A DNA stretch of 64,000 nt from Pelomonas sp. Root1217. Lineage in GTDB: Bacteria; Pseudomonadota; Gammaproteobacteria; Burkholderiales; Burkholderiaceae_C. The stretch spans positions 928,257-992,256 of the forward strand of contig NZ_LMDC01000001.1 in the NCBI RefSeq assembly GCF_001425705.1. Reading direction: 5' to 3'. The notes beneath the pieces are model-generated. The model worked only from the letters and a program-made list of their open reading frames with translations, had not been told where the DNA came from and searched no databases. Below, in pieces: positions 8,718-17,847 of the stretch (positions are counted from its first letter, which is position 1; each line of letters starts with the position of its first letter). The position numbers and the translations under genes were made by a program.

Positions 8718-9414
8718 CGACGCCGCCAGCCTGGCCGCCCAGCTGCTCGCCCGCCGCTGGCTGCCCCGCACCCATCCCCTCGTCAAGCGCGCGCTGATCG
8801 ACGCCGAGCTGTGGGCGGCCGCCACCGAGCGCCTGGCCGGCGTGGGCCTTCGGCTGGTGGACAACGTCTACGCCGAGCATGTCAGCGTCGCGCTGCTGCG
8901 CCCGGCCGAGAGCGCCGTGTTCGGCGAGTCGGGCCTGGCCGCCAACAACAACCTCGACCTGCCGCGCGACGGCGTGTCGCTGCTGGTAGTGCTGTGGAGC
9001 CTGATCGTGTTGCCCAAGCGCCAGCGCCAGCTCAACCGCGCCGATGCCGACAGTGACAGCCAGGGCGAGATGTTCGCCGCCGACAAGCCGCTGCCCGGCA
9101 GCGCCAGCGTGGCGCCGGTGCTGAGCTACCGCAGCCTGCTGGCCGACTTCGGCGACCAGCTCGGCAAGAAGGTGCGCCTGGACGGCAACCTCAAGCTGCT
9201 GGAGCGACACGGCTTCATCACGCGCCGCGGTGAAGACATCGCCGAGGGCCCGCTGCTGGACCTGCTGCTGGACTATGACCAGCTCGCGCCGCGCATCCTC
9301 GACGGCGCGCTGGCCGACGTGCTGGCCCGCGCCACCGACGCGTCCGCCGCGCCGGCGCTGGCCGCGATCCAGGCTGCCCGCCAGGCGCAACCCGAAGACC
9401 CGAGCGACGCCTGA
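8704..9414 (+). CDS. jetB: Wadjet/MksE-type KITE subunit (JetB-like)
   Basis: A 236-residue protein sharing 14 bases with the end of the jetA-like gene, and its TGA with the ATG of the SMC gene. Features include VSLLVVLWSLIVLPKRQRQL and a winged-helix-like segment SYRSLLADFGDQLGKKVRLDGNLKLLERHGFITRRGEDI, consistent with the tandem winged-helix KITE proteins (MukE, MksE, JetB) that bind the kleisin. Assignment depends on operon context and secondary-structure pattern, not on a strong motif. Charged and Ala-rich ends are unremarkable for this genome. Confidence 0.65.
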   Translation: MTPLDDAASLAAQLLARRWLPRTHPLVKRALIDAELWAAATERLAGVGLRLVDNVYAEHVSVALLRPAESAVFGESGLAANNNLDLPRDGVSLLVVLWSLIVLPKRQRQLNRADADSDSQGEMFAADKPLPGSASVAPVLSYRSLLADFGDQLGKKVRLDGNLKLLERHGFITRRGEDIAEGPLLDLLLDYDQLAPRILDGALADVLARATDASAAPALAAIQAARQAQPEDPSDA

Positions 9415-12230
9415 TGTTCCACCTCCAAACCCTCGAACTGCTGCACTGGGACTACTGCCAGCGCGTGACCTTGCCGCTGGACGGCAACATCATCACCATC
9501 GCCGGCCCTAACGGCTCTGGCAAGACGACGCTGCTGGATGCGCTGCGCACGCTGCTGGGCCTGGAGTGCTCGGGCGGCCGAACCTTCCGCACCTATGCCC
9601 GCCACGCCAACGCCGAGACGGCCTGGTTGCGTGCGCTGGTTGACAACCGCCCGCGCGGCCGCCAGAACAGCAGCCGGCCATTCGCCTCGTCGCTGATCTA
9701 CGCCGACCAGGTGACCCTGGCCTGCCGCATCGAGCGCCAGGGCGGCGACTGGGTGCGCCGCTACCAGATCGTCGAAGGCGTCGTCGAGATCGAGCAGCTG
9801 GCCGAAAAGGCCGAGCGCGAGTGGCTGGGCATCGAGGCCTGGCGCAAGCGCCTGGAGGCGGCGGGGCTCACGCGCGCCATCGGCCGCGTGCTGGCGCTGG
9901 AGCAGGGCCAGACCGACCGTCTGTGCGAGCTTTCACCGAAGGAGCTGCTGCGCCTCGTTTTCGAGGTGTTCGGCGACCAGGAGGTGCTGGACCGCTACGA
10001 GCAGGCCCGCTCGCACCAGCAGCAGCTTGCCAAGGAGGTGCAGGCCGCGGAAGGCGAGCTGGCGCGCACGCAGGCGCAGCTCAGCGAACTGGCCAACCGC
10101 GTCAACAGCCACCGCCAGTGGCAGCTCAAGATCGCCGAACGCGAGCGCCTGGCCACCGAGGTGCTGCCCGTCATGCAGTGGAGCGAAGCGCGCGAGAAGC
10201 TGGCCCGCGACGGCCGCGAGCTGCACCGGGCGCGCCTGTTCGCATCCGCCGATGCGCGGACGCTGTCGACCCGGCGCGCCGGCCTGCACCAGCTGTTCGC
10301 CGAGCATGAAGCCACCAAGGCGCGGCTGGCCACGCTGGAGACGGAGCGCCGCGAGGCGCGCGCCGCCTTCGACACCGCCCGCGAGGCCGAGAAGCCGGTG
10401 GAGCAGACCGTCAAGCGAGAAGACGAGCTGCGCGCGCTGGCCGACGTGGAGGCCGATGCCGCCGCGCTCGCCGCCCGCACCCAGGCGCTGGCCGCCGACA
10501 AGGACAAGCTGCGCGGCGAGTACACGCGCGCCGACGACAAGCTGCGCCATGTGCAGGGCCTGCTGGCCGAGCTGAAGGACAAGCGTCTGCCGCCGCCGCC
10601 GCCCGAGGTGGCGCCGCTGCGCCGCGCACTGGACGAAGCCGGCATCGCCCACCATGTGGTGGCCGACAGCATTGACATCGCCGACGAGCGCTGGCGCGAG
10701 GCCGCCGAGGGCGTGCTACGCGGCTCGCGCTGGGTGGTCGTGCTGAAAGCTAGAAGCGACGAGGCGCGCGCCTTCGGCATCGCATCGCGCCTGAAGTACC
10801 GCCATTACGTCGTCTCCGATGCGGCACCGGTGCCGAGCGCCCGGCCTGGCTCGCTGCTGGCCGCGCTCAAGGTCAGCGCGCCGCTGCCGACCTGGCTGGC
10901 GCGCCAGCTCGACGGCATCCGCTGCGTAGCCAGCACGGAAGAGGGCAGCGGCACGGGCGGCGAATGGATCACGCCCGATGCCTACTACCGCGACGGCCGT
11001 GGCGGCCGTAGCGTGGCCATCCCGGCGTCGGACCACCAGTTCGGCGCCAACGCCGTGGCCGGTCGGCGCGCATCGCTGGAGGGCGAACTGGCCCGCATCG
11101 ATGCCGAGCTGACTCGTGTGGCCAAGGCGCAGGCCGAGGTCGACCGTCAGCTCAAGGACGCCCAACGCGCTGCCCAGGGCCACAAGGCCGCGGTGGAACT
11201 GAGCGAGCGCGCCGACGAGTTCGCCGAAAGCCGCGCGCGCCTGCCGGTGCTGAGGCAGGCGCGGGCCGAGGCGTCCACGCGCATGACGACGGTGGAAGCC
11301 GAGCACGACCGCCTGCTCAAGGCCTCGGGCGTGCACGAGCAGAACTACGAGCGCGCGCAGAAGGAACTGGCCGAAGGCGAGGAACGCCAGGCCCGCACCG
11401 CGCGTGAGCATGCCGAGCGCCGCAAGACCCTGCACCAGGCGGCCCGGGCCTCGCGCGAAGCGGGCGCCAAGTTCCCGCCGCGCTGGATCACGCCCATCGC
11501 CCTCACGGCCCTGCGCAACGAGTTCGAGAACGCGCGCCAAGCCGAGATCCGCTCCCACCATGTCGACCAGGAGCTGGAGAAGGGCGTCTGGGAGACCGAC
11601 GCCAGCGTCGTTGACCGCCACACCCGCATGGAGATGCAGGTGCGCGAGCAAGACACCCAGCTCAGCAACCGCCGCGCCAGCAATGCGCTGGCCGCCACGG
11701 CCGCCAGCAACGCCCGCGAGCGCTACATCGACGTGCTGCGCGCCACCGTGCGCCGCTACAAGAAGAACGTCGCCGAGCTGGGCGAGCTGGCCGGCGTGGC
11801 CGCCGAGGCCGTGCTGCCCCACCTGGACAACGACGACACCGTGCTTGCCCAGGCCGGCCTGCAAGTCAAGTTCAACTTCGACGGCAAGGGCGAGGTGGGC
11901 CTCAACGACGGCGAGGCCTCGGGCGGGCAGCAGGTCCTCAAGAGCCTGATCCTGCTGGTCGGCCTGATGAAGGACGATGAGACGCCCGGCGGCTTCGTTT
12001 TTATCGACGAGCCGTTCGCCCACCTGGACGTGCGCAACATCCAGCTCGTCGGCCACTTCCTGCGCTCGACCCGCGCCCAATACCTGCTGACCACACCGAT
12101 AACGCACAACGTCGAGGTCTTCGAGCCGAGCGAGATCACGCTGGTGACGAGCAAGAAGCCGCGCGGCGAGCGCTGGGCGCCGCCGATCGCGGTGCTGGCG
12201 CGCCGGCCGGAGGTCAGCGAGTACGCCTGA
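9414..12230 (+). CDS. jetC: SMC-family ATPase of a Wadjet/MksB-type system (JetC-like)
   Basis: The 938-residue protein has Walker A GPNGSGKT at 31-38 and, at the far C-terminus, an ABC signature SGGQ (836-839) and Walker B FVFIDEP (861-867) followed by the D-loop HLD. Two long charged coiled-coil arms (about 170-390 and 545-760) surround a globular hinge near 395-545. This is the SMC/Rad50/MukB plan, expected to extrude DNA loops using ATP. It is shorter than MukB and at the low end for JetC. ATG overlaps the TGA of jetB, and its own TGA overlaps the ATG of jetD. No lesion is visible. Confidence 0.85.
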   Translation: MFHLQTLELLHWDYCQRVTLPLDGNIITIAGPNGSGKTTLLDALRTLLGLECSGGRTFRTYARHANAETAWLRALVDNRPRGRQNSSRPFASSLIYADQVTLACRIERQGGDWVRRYQIVEGVVEIEQLAEKAEREWLGIEAWRKRLEAAGLTRAIGRVLALEQGQTDRLCELSPKELLRLVFEVFGDQEVLDRYEQARSHQQQLAKEVQAAEGELARTQAQLSELANRVNSHRQWQLKIAERERLATEVLPVMQWSEAREKLARDGRELHRARLFASADARTLSTRRAGLHQLFAEHEATKARLATLETERREARAAFDTAREAEKPVEQTVKREDELRALADVEADAAALAARTQALAADKDKLRGEYTRADDKLRHVQGLLAELKDKRLPPPPPEVAPLRRALDEAGIAHHVVADSIDIADERWREAAEGVLRGSRWVVVLKARSDEARAFGIASRLKYRHYVVSDAAPVPSARPGSLLAALKVSAPLPTWLARQLDGIRCVASTEEGSGTGGEWITPDAYYRDGRGGRSVAIPASDHQFGANAVAGRRASLEGELARIDAELTRVAKAQAEVDRQLKDAQRAAQGHKAAVELSERADEFAESRARLPVLRQARAEASTRMTTVEAEHDRLLKASGVHEQNYERAQKELAEGEERQARTAREHAERRKTLHQAARASREAGAKFPPRWITPIALTALRNEFENARQAEIRSHHVDQELEKGVWETDASVVDRHTRMEMQVREQDTQLSNRRASNALAATAASNARERYIDVLRATVRRYKKNVAELGELAGVAAEAVLPHLDNDDTVLAQAGLQVKFNFDGKGEVGLNDGEASGGQQVLKSLILLVGLMKDDETPGGFVFIDEPFAHLDVRNIQLVGHFLRSTRAQYLLTTPITHNVEVFEPSEITLVTSKKPRGERWAPPIAVLARRPEVSEYA

Positions 12231-13402
12231 TGGACTGGCGCGCTCGCTCGGGGGACAGGGCCCGCCAGGAGCTCGAAGCCACCGCGCCGACCTGGCCCGG
12301 CACGCTGCCACGGCTGGACGCCGACGAGCTGCCGCTGCTGCTCGACTGGCTGCGCGGCAGTGCCGCCAGCCGCAAGTGGCAGGGGCTGCTCGAAGCCGCG
12401 GGGCCGGCGCGCATCGAGCTGGCGCATCGCCTGTCGGACCGGGCGCTCAAGGCCGGCCTGTGCACGCGCCGCGAGCGCTTCGAGCAAGGGCGCTGGTGGC
12501 CGGTGGAGCTGTGCTGGGTGGAGCTGGAGGCATTGCAGGCGGCGCTGGGCCTGCCCACGCGCAGCGACCGCGACGCCCGCCGCGCGGCACTCACGCAGCG
12601 GCTGGAGGCGTTGATGGGCGACGAACTGGTGGGCGAGGCTGCGCAGGCCCTGGCCGAGTCGCGCATGGCCACCGGGCCAGCCGAGTCGCGCGCCGCCTTG
12701 CTGGAAGCGCTGTCCAGCTGGGTGGCCGCCGGCGAGGTCGGCCTGCGCCGCGACTTCGCCTTGCGCCTGGGCCACACCAAGGCCATCGGCGACGGCGAAT
12801 GGGCCTGGCTGGAGCGCCACTTCGACCTGCCGGCGCTGGGCATCGGCGCCTTTGCGGCCACCTTGACGTTGAGCGGTGATCTGCGCCTGGGCTGGGGCGG
12901 TGGCCGTCACGTCGACCTCGGTGCGCTGGCCTTCGCGACGCTGCCGGTTGCATCGCTGCTTGAGGTGCAGCATGTGGAGACACCGCCCGCGCGCTGGTGG
13001 CTGATCGAGAACCGCGCCAGTTTCGAGAAGCAGGCGGCGCGGCGCGCGGCGGGCGATGTGCTGGTGTGGATTGCCGGCCGGCCGACCCGGGCCTGGCGCG
13101 AGGCCATGGCCCGCCTGCTCGCACTCGCCCCGGCGCCGGCCGCCATCAGCGCCGACGCCGATCCTGCCGGCATCGAGATCGCGCTGGCCGCCGCCGCGCC
13201 GTGGCAAGACGCCGGCCTTGAATGGCAGGCCGTTGCGATGGAGGCTGCGCGTTTGGACCGCCCGGGCCTGCAGCCGCTGGGCCGCTACGACCTTGGCGTG
13301 CTGGCGCGGCTGGCGGAGCGGGACTTGCCCGTCGCATTGGCAAGCCTGCGCGACGCCCTGATGGAGCGCGGCGTGAAAGCCGAACAGGAGGGATGGTTGT
13401 GA
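12230..13402 (+). CDS. jetD: Toprim-type nuclease subunit (JetD-like, DUF3322/DUF2220)
   Basis: A 390-residue protein. The N-terminal half (about 1-190, with RKWQGLLEAAG and GLCTRRERFE) resembles the DNA-binding arm of JetD. The C-terminal half carries Toprim acidic residues: Glu260 in WWLIENRASFEK and Asp309/Asp311 in ISADADPAGIEIA, the equivalents of the E and DxD that bind Mg2+. In Wadjet, JetD cleaves plasmid DNA after loop extrusion by JetABC. The N-terminal Arg-rich region may bind DNA. Start and stop codons overlap both neighbours, so all subunits are likely translated together. Confidence 0.78.
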   Translation: MDWRARSGDRARQELEATAPTWPGTLPRLDADELPLLLDWLRGSAASRKWQGLLEAAGPARIELAHRLSDRALKAGLCTRRERFEQGRWWPVELCWVELEALQAALGLPTRSDRDARRAALTQRLEALMGDELVGEAAQALAESRMATGPAESRAALLEALSSWVAAGEVGLRRDFALRLGHTKAIGDGEWAWLERHFDLPALGIGAFAATLTLSGDLRLGWGGGRHVDLGALAFATLPVASLLEVQHVETPPARWWLIENRASFEKQAARRAAGDVLVWIAGRPTRAWREAMARLLALAPAPAAISADADPAGIEIALAAAAPWQDAGLEWQAVAMEAARLDRPGLQPLGRYDLGVLARLAERDLPVALASLRDALMERGVKAEQEGWL

Positions 13403-13833
13403 CCGAGTGGGACTACCCGGCGCCTTTCACGCTCGCGCTGACGCCGCAGGCGGCCGACATCGACGGGCTGGCCCACACCAACAACGCCGTTTACGTGCAG
13501 TGGTGCGAGCAGGCGGGCTGGGCGCATTCCGAGGCGCTGGGGCTGTCTCTGGACGACTACCGGCGCCTGGACCGCGCAATGGCCATCCGGGAGGGCCACT
13601 ACGAGTACCTGCTGCCGTCCTTCGAGGGTGAGGCCCTGGTGCTGGGCACCTGGCTGACGGCCAGCGACGGCAGGCTGACGATGGAGCGGCGCTTCCAGCT
13701 GCGGCGCACCGGCGATGGCGTCACGCTCGTGCGGGGCCGGTGGGTGCTGGTCTGCATCGAGATCAGCAGCGGCAAGCCGCGGCGCATGCCGGCGGAGTTC
13801 CTGACTGCTTACGAAGGCGCCCTGGTGGTTTGA
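13399..13833 (+). CDS. Acyl-CoA thioesterase, hotdog fold (4HBT/YbgC-like)
   Basis: The 144-residue product matches the 4-hydroxybenzoyl-CoA thioesterase family: ADIDGLAHTNNAVYVQWCEQAGW contains the catalytic-helix pattern D-x-LAHxNN-xY. The GTG at 13399 is chosen because a perfect AGGAGG (13386-13391) lies 7 bases ahead; the ATG at 13393 would be only 1 base from it. GTGA overlaps the jetD stop, so the gene is coupled to the SMC operon. Thioesterases are not known Wadjet components, so this may be chance operon membership. Its TGA touches the palindrome at 13833. Confidence 0.85.
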   Translation: MTEWDYPAPFTLALTPQAADIDGLAHTNNAVYVQWCEQAGWAHSEALGLSLDDYRRLDRAMAIREGHYEYLLPSFEGEALVLGTWLTASDGRLTMERRFQLRRTGDGVTLVRGRWVLVCIEISSGKPRRMPAEFLTAYEGALVV

Positions 13834-13860
13834 TATACGTTTCGTATACGAAGCGTATAT
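13833..13860. promoter_or_regulatory. 28-bp near-perfect palindrome, probable operator of the ParD-like/map operon
   Basis: The sequence reads ATATACG, then a central TTCGTATACGAA, then CGTATAT, with only one mismatched symmetric pair. It lies 9 bases before the ATG of the ParD-like gene, where promoter or leader elements should be. Small ribbon-helix-helix proteins commonly repress their own operons through such sites, so binding by the adjacent gene product is a reasonable inference. Confidence 0.7.
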
Positions 13861-13869
13861 AGTCGCGAC

Positions 13870-14118
13870 ATGGGAATCGTCAAAATCTCCGACCCGATGC
13901 ACGAGAGCCTGCGCGTTGCCAGCCAGGCCTTGTCGCGCTCCATCAATGCCCAGGCCGAGCACTGGATGCGCATCGGCATGCTGGCCGAACTGCATCCGCA
14001 ATTGAGCCACAGCGAGATCTGCCAGCTTCTGATCCGCGCCGAGCAGGAGGGTGGGCTGGACCTGGCGCGCTTGGCCGGTTGGACGCAACCTGTGAAGGCC
14101 AAGGGAGCGCGGGCATGA
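13870..14118 (+). CDS. ParD-like antitoxin family protein
   Basis: An 82-residue protein with the ParD-like family pattern MGIVKISDPMHESLRVAS, ALSRSINAQAEHWMRIGMLAE, and a SHSEICQLLI segment. The family resembles ribbon-helix-helix antitoxins but is usually found beside methionine aminopeptidase rather than a ParE toxin, as here; ATGA joins the two genes. No toxin reading frame is present. It probably acts as a DNA-binding regulator, with the palindrome immediately upstream the obvious target. Confidence 0.85.
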   Translation: MGIVKISDPMHESLRVASQALSRSINAQAEHWMRIGMLAELHPQLSHSEICQLLIRAEQEGGLDLARLAGWTQPVKAKGARA

Positions 14119-14906
14119 AGAGTCTCAAGTTGCGCAGCCCTGCGGAGGTCGCCAAGGCCCGCGAGGCCGGGCACCTGATCGCCGAGGTGCTGGCCATGCT
14201 CAAGCCCCATGTCGTGCCCGGCGTGACGACGGAGGAGCTGGACACCCTCTGCCATGACTACATCGTCGACACGCTCAAGTGCATCCCGTCCAACGTCGGC
14301 TATCACGGCTACCCGAAAACGGCTTGCATCTCGCCCAACCACGTCGTCTGCCACGGCATTCCGTCCAAGGACAAGCGGCTGAAGAAGGGCGACATCGTCA
14401 ACGTGGACGTGACGCTGACCAAGGATGGCTGGTTCGGCGATAGCAGCCGCATGTTCATCGTCGGCGAGGCCAATGTGCTGGCGCGCCGGCTCGTCAACAC
14501 GACGTATGAAGCCCTGCGCGCCGGCATACGCCAAGTGCGCCCGGGTGCGACGCTGGGCGATGTCGGCCATGCCATCCAGACGGTTGCGCATGCGGCTGGC
14601 TTCAGCGTCGTGCGGGAGTACGGCGGCCATGGCATCGGCGACGTCTATCACGACGACCCGCACGTCAACCACTTCGGCCGCCCCGGCGAAGGCCTGAAGC
14701 TGCAGGAGGGCATGATCTTCACGATCGAGCCCATGATCAACGCGGGCGGCGCCGGCATCCGCGAGCTGAACGACGGCTGGACGGTGGTCACGCGCGACCA
14801 CTCGCTGTCGGCCCAGTGGGAGCACATGGTGACCGTGACGGCCGATGGCTTCGAGATCCTGACGCCCTGGCCGGATGGCCTGGGCGACTACCCGGCGATC
14901 GAGTAG
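14115..14906 (+). CDS. map: Type I methionine aminopeptidase
   Basis: A 263-residue cytosolic metalloprotease that removes the initiator methionine. Metal ligands sit in expected contexts: VNVDVT and GWFGDSSRMF (two Asp), GGHGIG (His), TIEPMIN (Glu) and QWEHMVTV (Glu). The segment CHDYIVDTLKCIPSNVGYHGYPKTAC is typical of the bacterial enzyme. ATG at 14115 overlaps the stop of the ParD-like gene (ATGA). It is probably not the only Map in the genome: the essential copy usually sits beside rpsB, and ParD-linked copies are often second paralogues. Confidence 0.93.
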   Translation: MKSLKLRSPAEVAKAREAGHLIAEVLAMLKPHVVPGVTTEELDTLCHDYIVDTLKCIPSNVGYHGYPKTACISPNHVVCHGIPSKDKRLKKGDIVNVDVTLTKDGWFGDSSRMFIVGEANVLARRLVNTTYEALRAGIRQVRPGATLGDVGHAIQTVAHAAGFSVVREYGGHGIGDVYHDDPHVNHFGRPGEGLKLQEGMIFTIEPMINAGGAGIRELNDGWTVVTRDHSLSAQWEHMVTVTADGFEILTPWPDGLGDYPAIE

Positions 14907-14996
14907 GCCTTCGCCTACGGGGCGATGCAGGCCGCTCCGGCAGTGGGTGAATGCCCCGGGCCGCACAGTGAATGTGTCGTCGCCTCGGGAGCCGTC

Positions 14997-15419
14997 ATGA
15001 CCGAATCCTTCACGCAATTTCTCCATGCGAGAGAAGTCGCCTCGCTCGACTACGTGCGCGGGCAGCCGGACGCCTTCCTGGCGCGGGCTACCGCGCACGG
15101 CAAGGCGAGCTTCTTTCCGCCCGGCGGCGGACATGTGCGCGGCGCAGTGGCCGTGAAGGAGCGCCAGGCCAAGGATGCGGAGGCCTTCGACGAGGGCACG
15201 CAAAGCAGCCGCTTCGAGATATTCCACAGCGCGGCTGACCAGGAAGTCGGCTACTGGACCGGCCTGCAGCACGCCAGGGTGCAGATGAAGGGCAAGGACG
15301 AGTTGTTGTCGATGACGTTGCGCGTCACCGAGGTGTTCCGCCGCGAAGACGGCGAATGGAAGATCGTCCACCGCCACGCCGACATGCTCGCCGAGCCTCA
15401 GGAGAATCCCGGCCACTGA
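14997..15419 (+). CDS. NTF2-like / SnoaL-like DUF4440 family protein
   Basis: A 140-residue protein with a nuclear transport factor 2-like cone fold. The pattern [19 protein letters not shown] followed by [25 protein letters not shown] and [23 protein letters not shown] is characteristic of DUF4440 and ketosteroid-isomerase-like proteins, which bind small molecules or act as isomerases. A GGGAG ribosome site precedes the ATG at 14997. It stands alone between map and the convergent metE. Confidence 0.8.
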   Translation: MTESFTQFLHAREVASLDYVRGQPDAFLARATAHGKASFFPPGGGHVRGAVAVKERQAKDAEAFDEGTQSSRFEIFHSAADQEVGYWTGLQHARVQMKGKDELLSMTLRVTEVFRREDGEWKIVHRHADMLAEPQENPGH

Positions 15420-15423
15420 GCTT

Positions 15424-17751
15424 TCAGGCCGGCGTCGTCTCGGCCCGCAGCTCGCGCGCTGCCGCCACCATGCGCACCAGCGCCGCCTCGGTTTCGGGCC
15501 AGCCGCGGGTTTTCAGCCCGCAGTCGGGATTGACCCAGAGCAGGTCGGCCGGGATGACCTCGGCGGCCTTGCGCAGCAGGCGCAGGATCTCCGCGGTGTC
15601 GGGCACGCGCGGCGAGTGGATGTCGTAGACGCCGGGGCCGATCTCGTTGGGGTAGCGGAAGTCGCCAAAGCCGCGCAGCAGTTCCATGTCGGAACGGCTG
15701 GTCTCGATGGTGATGACGTCGGCATCCATGGCTGCGATCTCGGGCAGGATGTCGTTGAACTCTGAGTAGCACATGTGCGTGTGGATCTGCGTGTCGTCGC
15801 GCACCGGGCTGGCCGACACGCGGAAGGCGCGCGTGGCCCAGGCCAGATAGGCGCCCCAGGCCGCGCGGCGCAGCGGCAGGCCCTCGCGGATGGCGGGCTC
15901 ATCGATCTGGATGACGGCGATGCCGGCGGCCTCCAGGTCGGCCACTTCGTCGCGGATGGCCAGTGCGATCTGCAGCGCCGTGGTGACACGCGGTTGGTCG
16001 TCGCGCACGAAGGACCATTGCAGGATGGTGATGGGGCCGGTCAGCATGCCCTTCATGGGCTTGGCCGTGAGGCTCTGGGCGAAGACGGTCCAGTCCACCG
16101 TCATTGGCGCTGGGCGTGATACGTCGCCAAACAGCACCGGTGGCTTCACGCAGCGTGAGCCATAGCTCTGCACCCAGCCGTTGGCCGTGAAGGCAAAGCC
16201 GGCAAGCTGCTCGCCGAAGTACTCGACCATGTCATTGCGCTCGGCCTCGCCGTGCACCAGCACGTCCAGGCCCAGCGCCTCCTGCTTGCTGACCGCGAGT
16301 GCGATCTCGCGCTGCATGGCCTCGCGGTAGGCCGCATCGTCCAAGATGCCGCGCTTGAAGGCGGCGCGAGCGGCGCGGATCTCGGCGGTCTGCGGGAAGG
16401 AGCCGATGGTGGTCGTGGGGAAGGCCGGCAGGCGCAGGCGCTGCCGTTGTGCGGCCTGGCGGATGCGGAAAGGCGAGCGGCGCTGCTCGGCGTCGGCGGG
16501 CAGTGCCTTGAGGCGGGCCGCGACGGTGCCGTTGCGCACGCGCGGGCTGACGACACGGGCTGCGCGGGCGACGCGGGACTCGGCCAACTCGCGGGCCACG
16601 CTGGCTTCGTCTCCCCACAAGGCGCGCTTGAGCACGCGCAGCTCGTCCAGCTTCTCGACGGCGCCGGCCAGCCAGCCCTGCAGCTCGGTGTCGAGCGCGG
16701 CGTCGTGGCGCAGGCTGAAGGGCACGTGCAGCAGCGAGCAGGACGGCGCCACCCACAGCCGCCCCCCGCGCACCTCGCGGACCTTGTTCAGCTGTGACAG
16801 CGCCTGGTCCAGATCACTGCGCCAGATGTTGCGGCCGTCGATGATGCCAACCGACAGCTCGCGGTCCAGCGGCAGTCGCAGGGCCGCGGGCAGCAGTTCC
16901 TCCGGCGCGCGCACGGCGTCCACATGCAGGCCGGCGACGGGCAGTTCGCAGGCAAGCGCCAGGTTGTCGCCCAGCGGCGAGAAATAGGTGGCCAGCAGCA
17001 GCGGTTGGCCGACGACGCCCAGGCGCGCATAGGCCAGGCGCAGCGCGTCCTGCCAGGCTGGGCTGAGGTCCAGGCCGAGGATGGGCTCGTCCAACTGAAC
17101 CCAGGTCACGCCGCGGGCGGCCAGGCGGGTCAGCAACTGCTCATAGGCGGGCAGCAGGCGCTTGAGCAGCACCAGCTGGTCGAAGCCCTCCTGCTTGCTC
17201 TTGCCCAGATACAGGAAGCTGACTGGCCCGAGCAGCGCGACCTTGGGGCTGGCCGGCAGGGCGATGGCCTCATCGACTTCGGCGAGCAGGCGCTCGGCGT
17301 TCAGGCTGAACTCGGTCGCGCTGTGGAACTCGGGCACCAAGTAGTGGTAGTTGGTGTCGAACCACTTGGTCATTTCCAGCGCGGGCACGCCATCGACGTG
17401 CGTGCCGCTGCAGCCGCAGGCCTCGGTGTGGGTATGGGTCGTCGTGATGCCACGGGCCATCGCGAAATAGCGCTGCAGCGGGGTTTCCTGGCCGGTGAAG
17501 CCGAAGCGTGCCGGTTCGCAGCCGAACAGCTGGATCAGGTGGGCGACGTGGTCGTAGAGGGCGAAGTCGCCGACGGTGACATGGTCCAGCCCCGCGTCCT
17601 GCTGCAGCTTCCAGTGGCGGGCGCGCAGCTTGGCGGCCTGGGCTTCCAGCTCGGTGGCGGGTAGCTCGCCGCGCCAGTGGCGCTCCAGCGCCGTCTTCAG
17701 TTCGCGGTGCTCGCCCATGCGTGGGAAGCCGAGGATATGAGTCTTGATCAT
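15424..17751 (-). CDS. metE: Cobalamin-independent methionine synthase
   Basis: The 775-residue enzyme transfers a methyl group from 5-methyltetrahydropteroyl-triglutamate to homocysteine. Length and both half-domains match MetE: the N-terminal [12 protein letters not shown] and the C-terminal catalytic half [10 protein letters not shown]. The zinc ligands are His659 and Cys661 (HMCYSEFND), Glu683 and Cys744 (NPDCGLKTR). It is divergent from metR, with a MetR-type site in between, so MetR plus homocysteine should activate it. It may be needed when cobalamin is scarce, but no B12 riboswitch is visible. Confidence 0.96.
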   Translation of the reverse strand: MIKTHILGFPRMGEHRELKTALERHWRGELPATELEAQAAKLRARHWKLQQDAGLDHVTVGDFALYDHVAHLIQLFGCEPARFGFTGQETPLQRYFAMARGITTTHTHTEACGCSGTHVDGVPALEMTKWFDTNYHYLVPEFHSATEFSLNAERLLAEVDEAIALPASPKVALLGPVSFLYLGKSKQEGFDQLVLLKRLLPAYEQLLTRLAARGVTWVQLDEPILGLDLSPAWQDALRLAYARLGVVGQPLLLATYFSPLGDNLALACELPVAGLHVDAVRAPEELLPAALRLPLDRELSVGIIDGRNIWRSDLDQALSQLNKVREVRGGRLWVAPSCSLLHVPFSLRHDAALDTELQGWLAGAVEKLDELRVLKRALWGDEASVARELAESRVARAARVVSPRVRNGTVAARLKALPADAEQRRSPFRIRQAAQRQRLRLPAFPTTTIGSFPQTAEIRAARAAFKRGILDDAAYREAMQREIALAVSKQEALGLDVLVHGEAERNDMVEYFGEQLAGFAFTANGWVQSYGSRCVKPPVLFGDVSRPAPMTVDWTVFAQSLTAKPMKGMLTGPITILQWSFVRDDQPRVTTALQIALAIRDEVADLEAAGIAVIQIDEPAIREGLPLRRAAWGAYLAWATRAFRVSASPVRDDTQIHTHMCYSEFNDILPEIAAMDADVITIETSRSDMELLRGFGDFRYPNEIGPGVYDIHSPRVPDTAEILRLLRKAAEVIPADLLWVNPDCGLKTRGWPETEAALVRMVAAARELRAETTPA

Positions 17752-17847
17752 GATGAATCGAGCAATGCTGAAAGTGATTCGCGATGATCGGCAATCCGTG
17801 ACTATGATTCAAACGAAACGTTTTCTGAATCATCGTAAGTTCCGCTC
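17752..17847. promoter_or_regulatory. metE-metR divergent control region with MetR-type site
   Basis: At 17769-17781 the sequence TGAAAGTGATTCG matches the MetR consensus TGAA-N5-TTCA with one mismatch. A second dyad, TGATTCA (17805-17811) and TGAATCA (17826-17832), lies close to the metR start and encloses AAACGTTT. This layout fits a LysR-type regulator controlling both its own gene and metE. Confidence 0.65.

Noticed and set aside
10716..13207. Long minus-strand frames of 531 and 483 residues across the SMC genes
   Set aside because: The plus strand has complete SMC and Toprim motifs with overlapping start/stop codons; the minus frames overlap each other and show no family similarity.
13870..14906. 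Toxin-antitoxin module
   Set aside because: The small protein is ParD-like, but the partner is methionine aminopeptidase, not a toxin; this pairing is a known family association.
17752..17847. Cobalamin riboswitch ahead of metE
   Set aside because: The divergent region is only 96 bases, too short for the riboswitch, and shows MetR-type dyads instead.
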